Shown here piece by piece: positions 14,420 to 21,862 of a stretch of DNA of 25,940 bases. How positions within the stretch are numbered: the stretch's first letter is position 1; every line of letters begins with the position of its first letter. The stretch covers positions 1 through 25,940 of the IMG/VR virus record IMGVR_UViG_3300021142_000161. One strand, written 5' to 3'. Below the pieces are notes generated by a model. The model did no database searches and was not told the DNA's origin. It saw only the letters and a program-made list of their open reading frames with translations. The translations under genes were made by a program, and so were the position numbers. Source of the stretch: a virus.

Positions 14420-15649
14420 ATGGCAATCGGCACAAGCGGAGTTTCAGTACCATCAATGGGTCAAACTATTGATCCTAGCATTTATGGCAATAAAGAAGCT
14501 CCTAAAGGAATGAGTTTAAGCGACATAGTTGATCTCAGTCGTAGTTCTAATGCTTTGCAAAAAGAAAAGGCTTTATTAGAACCGCAAATTCGTGCTGGTA
14601 AAGCAGCAGCAGAAACAGCAGAAACAAGTGCAGCTAAAGCTAAATTAGGGTTATCTACAGATTTTGCTGACAAAATGCGACAAAATCAAATTTCATTAAT
14701 TAATGATCCTTTAATTGTGCAAGCAGAACAAGACCCACAATTTGCAGCAGCAAATAAAGACAAGATTGCTAAATTAGTTGAAAGACAAGCTAAAGCTGCT
14801 ACAGAAATGGGATTAGACCCAACAAAAGCAGCAGAACTTAATGCCCCTTATCTTGAAGCAGTAAATCAAACAAATGGTCAAGGATTAAGACAATTTCTTA
14901 AAACTCGTATGCTTGCTGGCTTAGATACACAAGCACAAACAGCATTACAACAGCCATCAACAAACGCTTTAGGTCAAACTGTCATTACAAATCCAATACA
15001 AGAAACAAGAAAAACGCTTGGAGAATCAAACCCAACAACACCAGGAGTTGCAAACTTTAATCAATATCAGCAAGATTTAACTAATCGTGTTGCTGGTGCT
15101 ACACAAGTTGAAATGCGACTAAATGAAGCTGAAAACTTAATGAAAGAGTTTAAGCCTGGTGCTGGCTCAAGAACTTATGTAGATATTGCTCAAAAATTAC
15201 AAGCTGTAGGCGCACCACAATCTTTAGTTGATTCAGTTGCCAAAGGTGATTTATCTGCGGCACAATCTTTAAACAAATTTATTGCTCAAACTGTAACCGC
15301 TAACATTGGTCAAATGCAAGGTAATCCAACGGCTAATATGATGAACGATTATCTTAAAAATAATCCTGATATTAGTAGCGACCCAAGAGCATTGCAACGT
15401 TTCTTTGAATTTGGTCATAAACAAAATGCTATTCCTATTGAAGAACAACAATTTTTGCTTGAAAAAGCTAAAAAAGGAATTTTAAATCCTGATACTCATG
15501 TTGCAGAATCACAACAACATATTTTAGAAAAGTTTGCTCAAAAACAAAATACTGTTACAGGAAAAGAACGTGGCAATCCAACTTATGGAAAATATAAAGG
15601 CCATGATGTAGTAAGCCATGATGGTGGTAAAACTTGGGAATATAAATAA
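14420..15649 (+). CDS. P22 gp20-like DNA ejection protein
   Basis: 409 residues, largely helical and Ala/Gln/Lys-rich. A flexible N-terminus (SVPSMGQTIDPSIYG) is followed by a coiled-coil-prone region around residues 30-80 (SRSSNALQKEKALLEPQIRA, AETAETSAAKAKLG). A second helical domain (AVGAPQSLVDSVAKGDLSAA) leads to a C-terminus ending YKGHDVVSHDGGKTWEYK. Position, length and composition fit the second internal/ejection protein of P22-like phages. Order gp7-gp20-gp16 is kept, and it is joined to the next gene by TAATG. Ejection proteins diverge quickly, so the assignment leans on context. Confidence 0.65.
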   Translation: MAIGTSGVSVPSMGQTIDPSIYGNKEAPKGMSLSDIVDLSRSSNALQKEKALLEPQIRAGKAAAETAETSAAKAKLGLSTDFADKMRQNQISLINDPLIVQAEQDPQFAAANKDKIAKLVERQAKAATEMGLDPTKAAELNAPYLEAVNQTNGQGLRQFLKTRMLAGLDTQAQTALQQPSTNALGQTVITNPIQETRKTLGESNPTTPGVANFNQYQQDLTNRVAGATQVEMRLNEAENLMKEFKPGAGSRTYVDIAQKLQAVGAPQSLVDSVAKGDLSAAQSLNKFIAQTVTANIGQMQGNPTANMMNDYLKNNPDISSDPRALQRFFEFGHKQNAIPIEEQQFLLEKAKKGILNPDTHVAESQQHILEKFAQKQNTVTGKERGNPTYGKYKGHDVVSHDGGKTWEYK

Positions 15650-17700
15650 TGGATAATTTATATGCTTCTCTTGAGCAGAGATATGATTTGCCAGAAGGTG
15701 CATTATCCGCTATTGTCGGTGCTGAAAAAAGTGGTGATACCGCAATAAGCCCCAAAGGTGCTAAAGGTCGATTTCAGTTTATGCCAGCAACGGCTGATGC
15801 TTATGGAGTTGATACTTCTGATCCAATTAGCTCTGCCAAAGGTGCAGCGCAATATTTATCAGATTTAAAAAATCAATATGGCAGTTGGAAAGCTGCTGTT
15901 GCTCATTACAATGGTGGCACAAAAGCTGCTAAAGCTGTTTTAGCTGGAAATGAACCACCGGCAACTGAAACACAAAATTACCTTAAAAATGTTGGATCAA
16001 AGATGGCTATTGATTCATCTCAAGTTGAGCCTTTAGGGTCAGTTAAAGTTTCTGGTTATGAACCTATAAACCCTTCTGAAGTGCAAATTTCTGAACCTAT
16101 TAAAGCGGAAGAAGTTACTAAAGATTTACCTGAAAATCTTAAAGGATTAAGTAAATCTGAGTTATTTCTTAAAGGTTTAAAGGCTTCTGGTGAAACTACT
16201 ATAACCGGAATAGGTCAAGCATTAGACCCATTAGCTCAACAATTAGAAAAAGCATTTCCAAAAGTTTCAAAAGCAGCAGAAAAACTAGGGTTACCTTCTG
16301 CTAAAGAAGTTGCCGCTAATCGTGAAGCTGAAATTCTTGCACAAAGAGAAGCTAATAAACCTTTATTAGAAACAACGCCAGGGATGTTAGGTAATGTTGC
16401 TGGAGAAGTTGGTCAAGCTATTGCATTACCAGGTGGTACTATTGGTAAAGCAGCCTTAACTGGTGCTACTATGGGCGCAGTTCAACCTACATTACCAGAA
16501 GAAAGCAAAGCATTTAATATTGCTTCAGGAGCTGTTTTAGGTGGTGCTGGTCAAGGAATTGTTGGCGCAATCGGTAAAGCTGCTCAACCTATTGGTAAAG
16601 GTTTAAGCGATATTGGTGAAAAATCAGTTCAAGTTCTTAAGAATGCAGGCGTTCCATTAGATGCGGCACAAGCTACAGGCTCTAAAGCATTACAATGGGC
16701 AAAAAGACTTACATCTGATAATCCTTTTACTGGTGGTGAAAATCAAGCATTTTCTCATGTTCAAAATAATGCTTATACAAAAGCAGTAGCAAAAACAATG
16801 GGGGAAGATGTAGAACAAATTACCCCTGAAGTAATACAAAATGCTAAATCTCGTTTAGGTGATACTTACGATCAACTTTTTGAACGCAATGGTGTTCGTG
16901 TTACAAGAAACTTTCAAAATGATTTAAATGGTTTAAAAAATGAAGCAGAAAGAATTTTGCCTTCAAATGAAAAAGCTGTTGGAAATATTGTAAATGACAT
17001 TATTGATAAATCTAAATCCAATATGGGACATTTAGATGGAAAACAATATCAAGCATTTAAACGTCAATTAGATGCTTTAGAAAAGCAAGGTGGTTTATCT
17101 GCTCATTATGCTGGCGAAATTAAAAATAAATTATTAGATGGTTTATCTGATACTGTAGATAAATTTGGCAAAAAAGGGGACATTGATTTACTTAAAGCCA
17201 CAAATAAACAATATGGCAATATGAAAAAGATTGAGGATATTGCTCTTAAAGACCCTGAAGGTCATGTAAGCCCATCTTTGTTATATAACTCTTTAACCAC
17301 AAAAGGAAAACGTGGTGCTTTTTATCAAAATGATCCTGAACTTGCTAAATTAGCTCAAGCTGGAAAAAATATTCTTCCTGAAAAAATGGCAAATAGTGGA
17401 ACTACCGCTAGATTGGCAGGACAAGCAGCAATTCCTACCGCTTTAGCTGCTTATGATTATGCAAAAGAAGGCGATATAGGAAAAGCATTGGGAATTGGTA
17501 CAAGTGCATATATAGCACCTAAAGCGTTGCAAAAAGCACTTTATAGCCCAGCTTTTGCTTCTTATCTTGAAAAAGGCATTGGAAGCACAGCATTAAAAGA
17601 TTTATTACAAGCACCAAGCAAATATGGCATAGGTAAAATTCCACTTGCATCGTTTGAATCTTATTTGCAACAAGTACAAAAAGAAAAAGGTACTCAATAA
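15649..17700 (+). CDS. P22 gp16-like ejection protein with lytic transglycosylase domain
   Basis: 683 residues. Residues 1-115 form an SLT-type lytic transglycosylase domain: SAIVGAEKSGDTAISPKGAK with E26 as the probable catalytic Glu, GAKGRFQFMPATADAYGV (37-54) and AVAHYNGG (83-90). It would cut peptidoglycan as DNA enters. The remainder is helical with Gly/Ala-rich, membrane-active stretches (GNVAGEVGQAIALPGGTIG, GAVLGGAGQGIVGAIGKAA) and a long charged region. The C-terminus is LLQAPSKYGIGKI, then FESYLQQVQKEKGTQ. P22 gp16 is 609 residues and lacks this N-terminal enzyme, but related phages often carry it. It overlaps both neighbours by one base (TAATG) and is the third ejection gene. Confidence 0.75.
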   Translation: MDNLYASLEQRYDLPEGALSAIVGAEKSGDTAISPKGAKGRFQFMPATADAYGVDTSDPISSAKGAAQYLSDLKNQYGSWKAAVAHYNGGTKAAKAVLAGNEPPATETQNYLKNVGSKMAIDSSQVEPLGSVKVSGYEPINPSEVQISEPIKAEEVTKDLPENLKGLSKSELFLKGLKASGETTITGIGQALDPLAQQLEKAFPKVSKAAEKLGLPSAKEVAANREAEILAQREANKPLLETTPGMLGNVAGEVGQAIALPGGTIGKAALTGATMGAVQPTLPEESKAFNIASGAVLGGAGQGIVGAIGKAAQPIGKGLSDIGEKSVQVLKNAGVPLDAAQATGSKALQWAKRLTSDNPFTGGENQAFSHVQNNAYTKAVAKTMGEDVEQITPEVIQNAKSRLGDTYDQLFERNGVRVTRNFQNDLNGLKNEAERILPSNEKAVGNIVNDIIDKSKSNMGHLDGKQYQAFKRQLDALEKQGGLSAHYAGEIKNKLLDGLSDTVDKFGKKGDIDLLKATNKQYGNMKKIEDIALKDPEGHVSPSLLYNSLTTKGKRGAFYQNDPELAKLAQAGKNILPEKMANSGTTARLAGQAAIPTALAAYDYAKEGDIGKALGIGTSAYIAPKALQKALYSPAFASYLEKGIGSTALKDLLQAPSKYGIGKIPLASFESYLQQVQKEKGTQ

Positions 17701-18431
17701 TGGCATCAGTTCTACTATCCCCAGTTGGCGTAGGTCAACAATACTTTGATAATAATGGTGTACCTTTAGCTGGTGGGTTAATTTATACTTATCAAGCTGG
17801 TACAAGCACCCCATTAGCTACTTATACAGACAATGGCGGAACAGTTGCTAACGCTAATCCTATTGTTTTGGACTCTGCTGGTCGTGTTCCATACGAGATA
17901 TGGATGTTTACAGGATATAGCTATAAATTCGTTATACAGTCTGCTACAGCGACTTCTATACAAACTTTAGATAATCTATACCCTATTCTTCAAAACGCTC
18001 CCACAAGCGCACCAGCAGTTCCTAGTGGCGGTATTATTTTATGGTCAGGTTCTACAGGCTCAGTTCCTAGTGGATGGTATTTGTGCGATGGTACAAACGG
18101 AACACCTGATTTACGCAACTCATTTATTGTAGGCGCAGGCAATACATATGCAGTAGGCGCAACAGGCGGTACAGCAGATGCTATTGTAGTAAGCCATACT
18201 CATACTGCTACTTCAACTGTAACTGACCCAGGACATAACCATACATTAGCTACAACTACTGGTGGATTAGGTGGTCAAGATCAGCCAACAAGAGCATTAG
18301 CTGGTTCTACAACTACTGGTACTTCAACTACTGGAATTACAGTAGGAACAACTATTGCTACTGCTGGTACAAGCGGTACAAATCAGAATCTTCCACCTTA
18401 TTATGCTTTGGCATACATCCAGAAAGCATAA
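17700..18431 (+). CDS. Collar-domain tail fibre with head-binding-type N-terminus
   Basis: 243 residues. Residues 1-95 (LSPVGVGQQYFDNNGVPLAG, IYTYQAGTSTPLATYTD, NPIVLDSAGRVP, YSYKFVIQSA) form the N-terminal domain that joins fibres and tailspikes to the virion. Residues ~112-150 (ILWSGSTGSVPSGWYLCDG, TPDLRNSFIVGAG) are a phage tail-collar domain. After it come HTH at 166-168 and GHNH at 178-181, the HxH metal-binding pattern of short fibres such as T4 gp12. The C-terminus NLPPYYALAYIQKA is the usual end of collar-domain fibres. It closes the virion genes just before lysis. It is a separate receptor-binding protein from the fibre cluster at 3797-8504. Confidence 0.8.
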   Translation: MASVLLSPVGVGQQYFDNNGVPLAGGLIYTYQAGTSTPLATYTDNGGTVANANPIVLDSAGRVPYEIWMFTGYSYKFVIQSATATSIQTLDNLYPILQNAPTSAPAVPSGGIILWSGSTGSVPSGWYLCDGTNGTPDLRNSFIVGAGNTYAVGATGGTADAIVVSHTHTATSTVTDPGHNHTLATTTGGLGGQDQPTRALAGSTTTGTSTTGITVGTTIATAGTSGTNQNLPPYYALAYIQKA

Positions 18432-18433
18432 TA

Positions 18434-18640
18434 ATGATAGAGCTTGATCCAGTAAAAATAGGGGTAATGTGGCAAAAGGTTGAAGCTATGGAGCATGAAG
18501 TTTCAGAGCTAAGAGCAGATGTTAAAGAACTATTAGCTATGGCAAATAAAGGTCGTGGTGGCTTTTGGGTAGGCATGATGGTGGTATCAGGCATTAGTTC
18601 TTTTATAGGTTTTATAGCTCATTATTTCAGCGCAAAATGA
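18434..18640 (+). CDS. Small coiled-coil membrane protein, XhlA-like holin candidate
   Basis: 68 residues. Positions ~10-38 (GVMWQKVEAMEHEVSELRAD, VKELLAM) form a coiled coil. Positions 43-65 (GFWVGMMVVSGISSFIGFIAHYF) are one transmembrane segment. An N-terminal coiled coil followed by one C-terminal membrane helix matches the XhlA type of holin-associated protein. It lies directly before the other lysis genes. There is no good ribosome site, so it may be coupled to the fibre gene ending 2 bp upstream. Confidence 0.6.
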   Translation: MIELDPVKIGVMWQKVEAMEHEVSELRADVKELLAMANKGRGGFWVGMMVVSGISSFIGFIAHYFSAK

Positions 18641-18643
18641 ACC

Positions 18644-19096
18644 ATGTCAGACCCATTCGGTATTGCACAAGGGGCAAAAACTCTTAGCAGCAGTATTGAT
18701 GCAAGCAGAGAGGCTAGTAAAGGTTTAACTAAAAGCATAGAAGGAATACAGCATGACGGACTTGCTGTAGCGCAACAAAAAGCAACGGAAAGACGTAGAG
18801 TAGCAAGAGAAGAAGAACATCGTAAGCAAACGGCCTTAATTAAGGCTTTAGAAGATTGGCAACAAAAGAAACAAATTAGCGACAAAGAAGCAAAGTTAAA
18901 GATAGATTTTGTTAAGAAATATGGAGCTAAAGAATGGGATGCAGTTTTAAAGATCAAGCTAGACATAGAAAATATGGAACGTGCAAATAATGAAGCGTTC
19001 AAGCATGATCTAAAAGAAGTGCGTAAAGTACAGTTTTATTGTTTTGCAGTTGCAGCATTAATATCATGGTATTTAACATGGGGTTATAAATTATGA
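18644..19096 (+). CDS. Membrane-anchored phage protein in the lysis cluster
   Basis: 150 residues. Residues 1-125 are charged and helical, with coiled-coil character (QQKATERRRVAREEEHRKQ, TALIKALEDWQQKKQ). Residues ~130-147 (FYCFAVAALISWYLTWGY) are a single C-terminal membrane helix, and the tail KL would be short. A tail-anchored helical protein in this position is not a standard lysis component. It starts 3 bp after the previous gene and overlaps the next by 4 bp (ATGA), so it is part of the lysis operon. It may regulate the holin or line the inner membrane. Function unknown. Confidence 0.5.
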   Translation: MSDPFGIAQGAKTLSSSIDASREASKGLTKSIEGIQHDGLAVAQQKATERRRVAREEEHRKQTALIKALEDWQQKKQISDKEAKLKIDFVKKYGAKEWDAVLKIKLDIENMERANNEAFKHDLKEVRKVQFYCFAVAALISWYLTWGYKL

Positions 19097-19323
19097 ATGA
19101 AATTTTTACACACATATTGACAGGTAAAGACAACAATACGCATGACATTGCTAAATGGGCATGGATGCTTGGATTTTTGCTTGTTGGCTGTTCTGCAATC
19201 TATTTAATCTATACAGGCAAAGATATTAGCCTTACTGAATTAGCTGGTGCTTTAGGAATCGTATCAGGTTCAGGCGCAGCTTCAGTAGCAGCAAAACAAG
19301 TATCTGGTGCAGAGCCACAATGA
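19093..19323 (+). CDS. Small holin-like protein, two membrane segments
   Basis: 76 residues. A soluble start (MNEIFTHILTGKDNNTHDIAK) is followed by a strong membrane helix WAWMLGFLLVGCSAIYLIY (22-40) and a weaker Gly/Ala-rich second helix LAGALGIVSGSGAASVAA (50-67). Size, two-helix topology and position between membrane proteins and the Rz/endolysin genes fit a class II holin, which would open the inner membrane and release the endolysin. It is ATGA-linked to genes on both sides. Other candidates are the small membrane proteins at 18434 and 18644. Confidence 0.55.
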   Translation: MNEIFTHILTGKDNNTHDIAKWAWMLGFLLVGCSAIYLIYTGKDISLTELAGALGIVSGSGAASVAAKQVSGAEPQ

Positions 19324-19760
19324 GCTTTTTACTTAATCTTTTAGGCGGTCTAAGTGGACAAACTTACATATATCTTGTACTTGTACTTGGTAGTTTTTCT
19401 AGTGGTTTCTATATTGAGCATATTCGCTTTGTTGATTTCCAAGATAAAGTCAAAATTGTTGCAGAACAACAAATTGCCGAAAACAAGGCAAAACTTAAAG
19501 AACAAGAATTAATAAATAGAGGAGTAACAGATGCGTACAACGCTAATGTCAGTAATATTCACAATTTTTATCACAGGATGCTCAACGACACCGGTAGCGG
19601 TGCAATGTCCAGCGTTCCCAACGCCACCATCACAATTAATGGCACTACCATCAACACATTGGATTTTGCCGAACAATGTGCCACAACCACCCAACAACTC
19701 GAATCAACCCAAGATTGGATTCGGACTCAAATAGGATTAGATAGTGCAAAACAACTTTGA
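19320..19760 (+). CDS. Rz-like inner-membrane spanin (i-spanin)
   Basis: 146 residues. The N-terminal signal anchor is QTYIYLVLVLGSFSSGFYI (about 14-32). A basic, Gln-rich helical periplasmic stalk (KIVAEQQIAENKAKLKEQEL) follows, then a C-terminal tail (TTTQQLESTQDWIRTQIGL). Position between holin and endolysin, one membrane helix plus a coiled-coil stalk, and a lipoprotein gene entirely inside it define a lambda-type Rz. The i-spanin joins with the outer-membrane Rz1 to fuse inner and outer membranes at lysis. The host is therefore Gram-negative. Confidence 0.8.
   Translation: MSFLLNLLGGLSGQTYIYLVLVLGSFSSGFYIEHIRFVDFQDKVKIVAEQQIAENKAKLKEQELINRGVTDAYNANVSNIHNFYHRMLNDTGSGAMSSVPNATITINGTTINTLDFAEQCATTTQQLESTQDWIRTQIGLDSAKQL
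19531..19734 (+). CDS. Rz1-like outer-membrane lipoprotein (o-spanin), embedded in Rz
   Basis: 67 residues, read in a second frame wholly within the Rz-like gene. It starts MRTTLMSVIFTIFITGCSTT: a short signal peptide ending in an ITGC lipobox with Cys17 as the lipidated residue. The mature part is Pro-rich (CPAFPTPPSQLMALPSTHW, LPNNVPQPPNNSNQP), the hallmark of Rz1. GGAG precedes the ATG at good spacing. Embedded Rz1 in another frame of Rz is the lambda arrangement. This is a real gene and not a shadow, because the lipobox and proline pattern are specific. Confidence 0.85.
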   Translation: MRTTLMSVIFTIFITGCSTTPVAVQCPAFPTPPSQLMALPSTHWILPNNVPQPPNNSNQPKIGFGLK

Positions 19761-20271
19761 TAAATGCCTTGATTTAGTTCTTAAATCAGAAGGTGGCTAC
19801 GTTAATAATAGTCAAGACCCAGGTGGAGTTACTAATTTAGGTGTAACTCAACGAGTTCTTGAAGAATGGCTAGGTCATCCTGTAGATGACAAGATTATGC
19901 GTAACCTTACACCTGATCAAGTATCAGGACTTTATAAGGCTAAGTATTGGATGGCTTGCTACGCACCACAGTTGCCTTTAGGCGTTGATTATTGCTTATT
20001 TGATGCAGCAGTCAACATGGGGCCCGGAAGGGCTGTAAAGCTCTTACAAGAAGCCATACAATGTATGCCTGATGGCACTATTGGCCCAAGAACTATGCAG
20101 CTTTTAGATCAAAAGAAACCAGAAGATATTGTAGATGCGTTTAGTCAGCGTAAAATTAACTTTTATGAAGGTTTAAAGACTTTTCCTGTATTTGGTAAAG
20201 GCTGGCTTAAACGAGTTGAAGATGTTAAATTTAACGCATTAAAAATGATTGGAGAAGCAAATGGCATTTGA
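19744..20271 (+). CDS. GH108 endolysin (muramidase)
   Basis: 175 residues from a GTG start that overlaps the Rz end by 17 bp. The catalytic segment FDKCLDLVLKSEGGYVNNSQ, then DPGGVTNLGVTQ, contains ESEGGY-like E16 (probable catalytic Glu) and the 'DPGG.TnlGvTq' GH108 loop. LPLGVDYCLFDAAVNMGPGRAVKLLQ with DGTIGPRTMQLL is the C-terminal peptidoglycan-binding/helical part. It degrades the glycan strands of the cell wall. No signal peptide or SAR helix is present, so export depends on a holin. It follows Rz/Rz1, which is a less usual order than holin-endolysin-Rz. Confidence 0.85.
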   Translation: MQNNFDKCLDLVLKSEGGYVNNSQDPGGVTNLGVTQRVLEEWLGHPVDDKIMRNLTPDQVSGLYKAKYWMACYAPQLPLGVDYCLFDAAVNMGPGRAVKLLQEAIQCMPDGTIGPRTMQLLDQKKPEDIVDAFSQRKINFYEGLKTFPVFGKGWLKRVEDVKFNALKMIGEANGI

Positions 20272-20464
20272 AATTAAAGAACATAAGCAAAAACTTACAA
20301 AAACAGGTCATTATGTTAAAGACTCTGAGCATCGCACAGAAGATCGTTTAGAACGCTTAGAAAAAAAGCTAGATAAACATATTGCTTTGCCTATGGAGAA
20401 AGCTCACCATCCGCACCAAGCAAGCCAAAAAGAAGCTCCTTTACCAAATATGCGAAAATATTAA
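20261..20464 (+). CDS. Small charged protein at the end of the late operon
   Basis: 67 residues from the ATG at 20261, which has GGAG 6 bp upstream and overlaps the endolysin stop by 11 bp. It starts MAFEIKEHKQKLTKTGHYV, then ERLERLEKKLDKHIALPMEK, a short coiled coil with many Lys/His. The ending is QKEAPLPNMRKY. There is no membrane segment. It is the last rightward gene, and its stop meets the stop of the leftward operon, so transcription converges here. Unknown function; its basic coiled coil could bind DNA or protein. Confidence 0.5.
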   Translation: MAFEIKEHKQKLTKTGHYVKDSEHRTEDRLERLEKKLDKHIALPMEKAHHPHQASQKEAPLPNMRKY

Positions 20465-20889
20465 AATAGGTCTGTTAATTCAGCTATTTTAAATAATTTG
20501 ATGGGGCAGTCGTAAAACAACTCCCCTTTAGCAACATATTTGTTAGGGACTTCAATTAATGGGCAATTCTCTAAAGAGCTTACTTTTGCCCAATAAGCAC
20601 GATGTAAGTCATGAGTTAAAGCAAAAAATAAAACAGGCAGATTACCTAGAGTTAGCTTGTCTTTACGTTGCGCTTTGTGAATACTACCAAATTGATCAAA
20701 CCCTTCTTGACGAACTTCTACCTCAAGCGCACCAACTGGAACACCTGATCGACAAACGATTAGATCAACTCCATACTTATTAGGGTTATCTTTACACTCT
20801 ACTCCCCATTTCATCTGCACCCAATCAGATACAGCTTTACGAGCAGGCGCATCATATTTATCGTGTAAATATTGGCTAAATGGCTTCAA
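20461..20889 (-). CDS. PD-(D/E)XK-like nuclease-fold protein
   Basis: 142 residues. The start is a TTG whose TTGA overlaps the stop of the upstream gene. SDWVQMKWGVECKDNPNKYGVDL, then LIVCRSGVPVGALEVEVRQE, gives a likely catalytic arrangement: D42, then an ExE motif at 56-58 (EVEVR), as in PD-(D/E)XK nucleases where D...(E/D)xK/E bind metal. The usual Lys is replaced (EVE-VR), so activity is uncertain. LFFALTHDLHRAYWAKVS and LELFYDCPIK-like regions follow. It is the last gene of the leftward operon and stops against the convergent late operon. It might be a resolvase, restriction-like enzyme or inactive nuclease. Confidence 0.5.
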   Translation of the reverse strand: MKPFSQYLHDKYDAPARKAVSDWVQMKWGVECKDNPNKYGVDLIVCRSGVPVGALEVEVRQEGFDQFGSIHKAQRKDKLTLGNLPVLFFALTHDLHRAYWAKVSSLENCPLIEVPNKYVAKGELFYDCPIKLFKIAELTDLF

Positions 20890-21101
20890 TGTTTAAGCGC
20901 AAGCACTAAAACTACAAAACAAAGAAAAAGAATATAAGCCACATTGCACCAATATTCAAAACGCAGCTTATAAGGATCGCCAATTAACCATTTTTGAATC
21001 TCTAACATATCTGGGTCGTGCTCTGTATAACGAGGTTTAAGTGGGTTTTCGTCATACCTAGAGCTAATTAAGACTTTGCCGTTGTTAAGATAATCAATCA
21101 T
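20886..21101 (-). CDS. Small single-pass membrane protein
   Basis: 71 residues. The soluble N-terminal half (MIDYLNNGKVLISSRYDEN, MLEIQKWLIGDPYKLRFEYW) is followed by a C-terminal membrane helix, about 50-68 (WCNVAYILFLCFVVLVLALKH). It is tail-anchored with a positively charged end. Its ATG overlaps the stop of the HNH gene (ATGA), and its own TGA forms the TTGA start of the next gene, so it is tightly coupled. No family recognised; superinfection-exclusion or membrane-targeting roles are possible but not shown. Confidence 0.5.
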   Translation of the reverse strand: MIDYLNNGKVLISSRYDENPLKPRYTEHDPDMLEIQKWLIGDPYKLRFEYWCNVAYILFLCFVVLVLALKH

Positions 21102-21394
21102 TTCTCACTTGCCTTTCGATGTTTCATGTTTTCAGCATGACTTAAAACCCTTAAATTTTCGATTCTATTGTCATGTCTAATTCGATTGATATGGTCAATT
21201 TCTAAAGGTGCTTCAGGCATATAACCATGAAACATTTGAAAAATTATTCTATGCACTAAATATCGTTTTTTGTTAATAGAAACTTGTTTATAGCCGTCTG
21301 TAATGGTTGCACCAGCCAAACTGCCAGCCTTTTGCCGACCACGACTAACTTTCCAATAAAGTTCGCCATCTTTATATTCAAACAAATCTTTCAT
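21098..21394 (-). CDS. HNH endonuclease (HNH_3/AP2-like small type)
   Basis: 98 residues. MKDLFEYKDGELYWKVSRGR and AGSLAGATITDGYKQVSINK form the N-terminal beta module seen before HNH_3 domains. Then VHRIIFQMFHGYMP and EIDHINRIRHDNRIENLRVL hold the HNH core: H48-R49, D67-H68 and N80. AENMKH follows. It is a homing-type nuclease without introns in its neighbourhood. It is embedded in the operon with ATGA overlaps on both sides, so it is not an obvious recent insertion. It may have been domesticated, or may mobilise itself or the coat introns. Confidence 0.8.
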   Translation of the reverse strand: MKDLFEYKDGELYWKVSRGRQKAGSLAGATITDGYKQVSINKKRYLVHRIIFQMFHGYMPEAPLEIDHINRIRHDNRIENLRVLSHAENMKHRKASEK

Positions 21395-21675
21395 TTTTCA
21401 GAAGCCCTTTTTAGTATTGCTCTAGCAAATTGCTTTATTTCTTTATCATAATTGCTACTCCAGTCGATATTGTTTTTGTATAAAACAAAACCTGATTTTT
21501 TGGCTAATTTTAATATGTCATCATCTGTTAGTTCTTTTACTGGATGGGTATAGAGCTTTGTTCCTATTGGAAGATTTAAAATATCTTTTACATACCAATC
21601 CAAAGTCGGATAATTTTTACCATTTTTAAATTCTTCGTCAGATTCTATAATTTACGCTACTGGTTCATTGTTCAT
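21391..21675 (-). pseudogene. Conserved small protein gene with in-frame ochre near its start (interrupted, or TTG-started)
   Basis: From the ATG at 21675, which overlaps the gene before it and has AAAAGG upstream, the frame reads MNNEPVA, then TAA at 21654-21652, then IIESDEEFKNGKNYPTLDWYVKDILNLP and onward to ARAILKRASEK, stopping at 21391. Everything after the ochre is an intact 'DWYVKDI.nLPiGTKLYTHPVKELTDDDI' protein. Its only in-frame starts downstream are non-ATG (TTG at 21603 has no ribosome site; ATT is rare). The usual small phage proteins of this 'NEPVA...TKLYTHPV' kind start at the ATG. So either a nonsense change has broken the gene, or it uses a rare start. The TAA is not reassigned, because many genes here end in TAA. 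Confidence 0.6.
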
Positions 21676-21862
21676 TTGCTTTTGCCTTTTCTAGTTGATG
21701 CACTCGGCTCATTGTCTGTGTAGCCAAGTTGTGCATATCTTTGTACTTACGCTTCCATTCTTCTATTTCTGCTTGTTGTTGGCGTAGCATGGTGGCGGCA
21801 TCTTGGTTATATCCACCATCACCGCACAAACCAATTAAATCAGCTAGTTCATTTGCGTTCAT
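21665..21862 (-). CDS. Small helical protein of the early operon
   Basis: 65 residues: MNANELADLIGLCGDGGYNQDAA, then TMLRQQQAEIEEWKRKYKDMHN and LATQTMSRVHQLEKAKANEQ. Residues ~25-62 are predicted coiled coil. 'NELAdLi....GgynqdAAtMLRQQqaEIe.lk.ky' is a common opening of small phage early proteins. The ATG overlaps the stop of the gene before it (ATGA) and its own stop overlaps the ATG of the interrupted gene. Function unknown. Confidence 0.55.
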   Translation of the reverse strand: MNANELADLIGLCGDGGYNQDAATMLRQQQAEIEEWKRKYKDMHNLATQTMSRVHQLEKAKANEQ

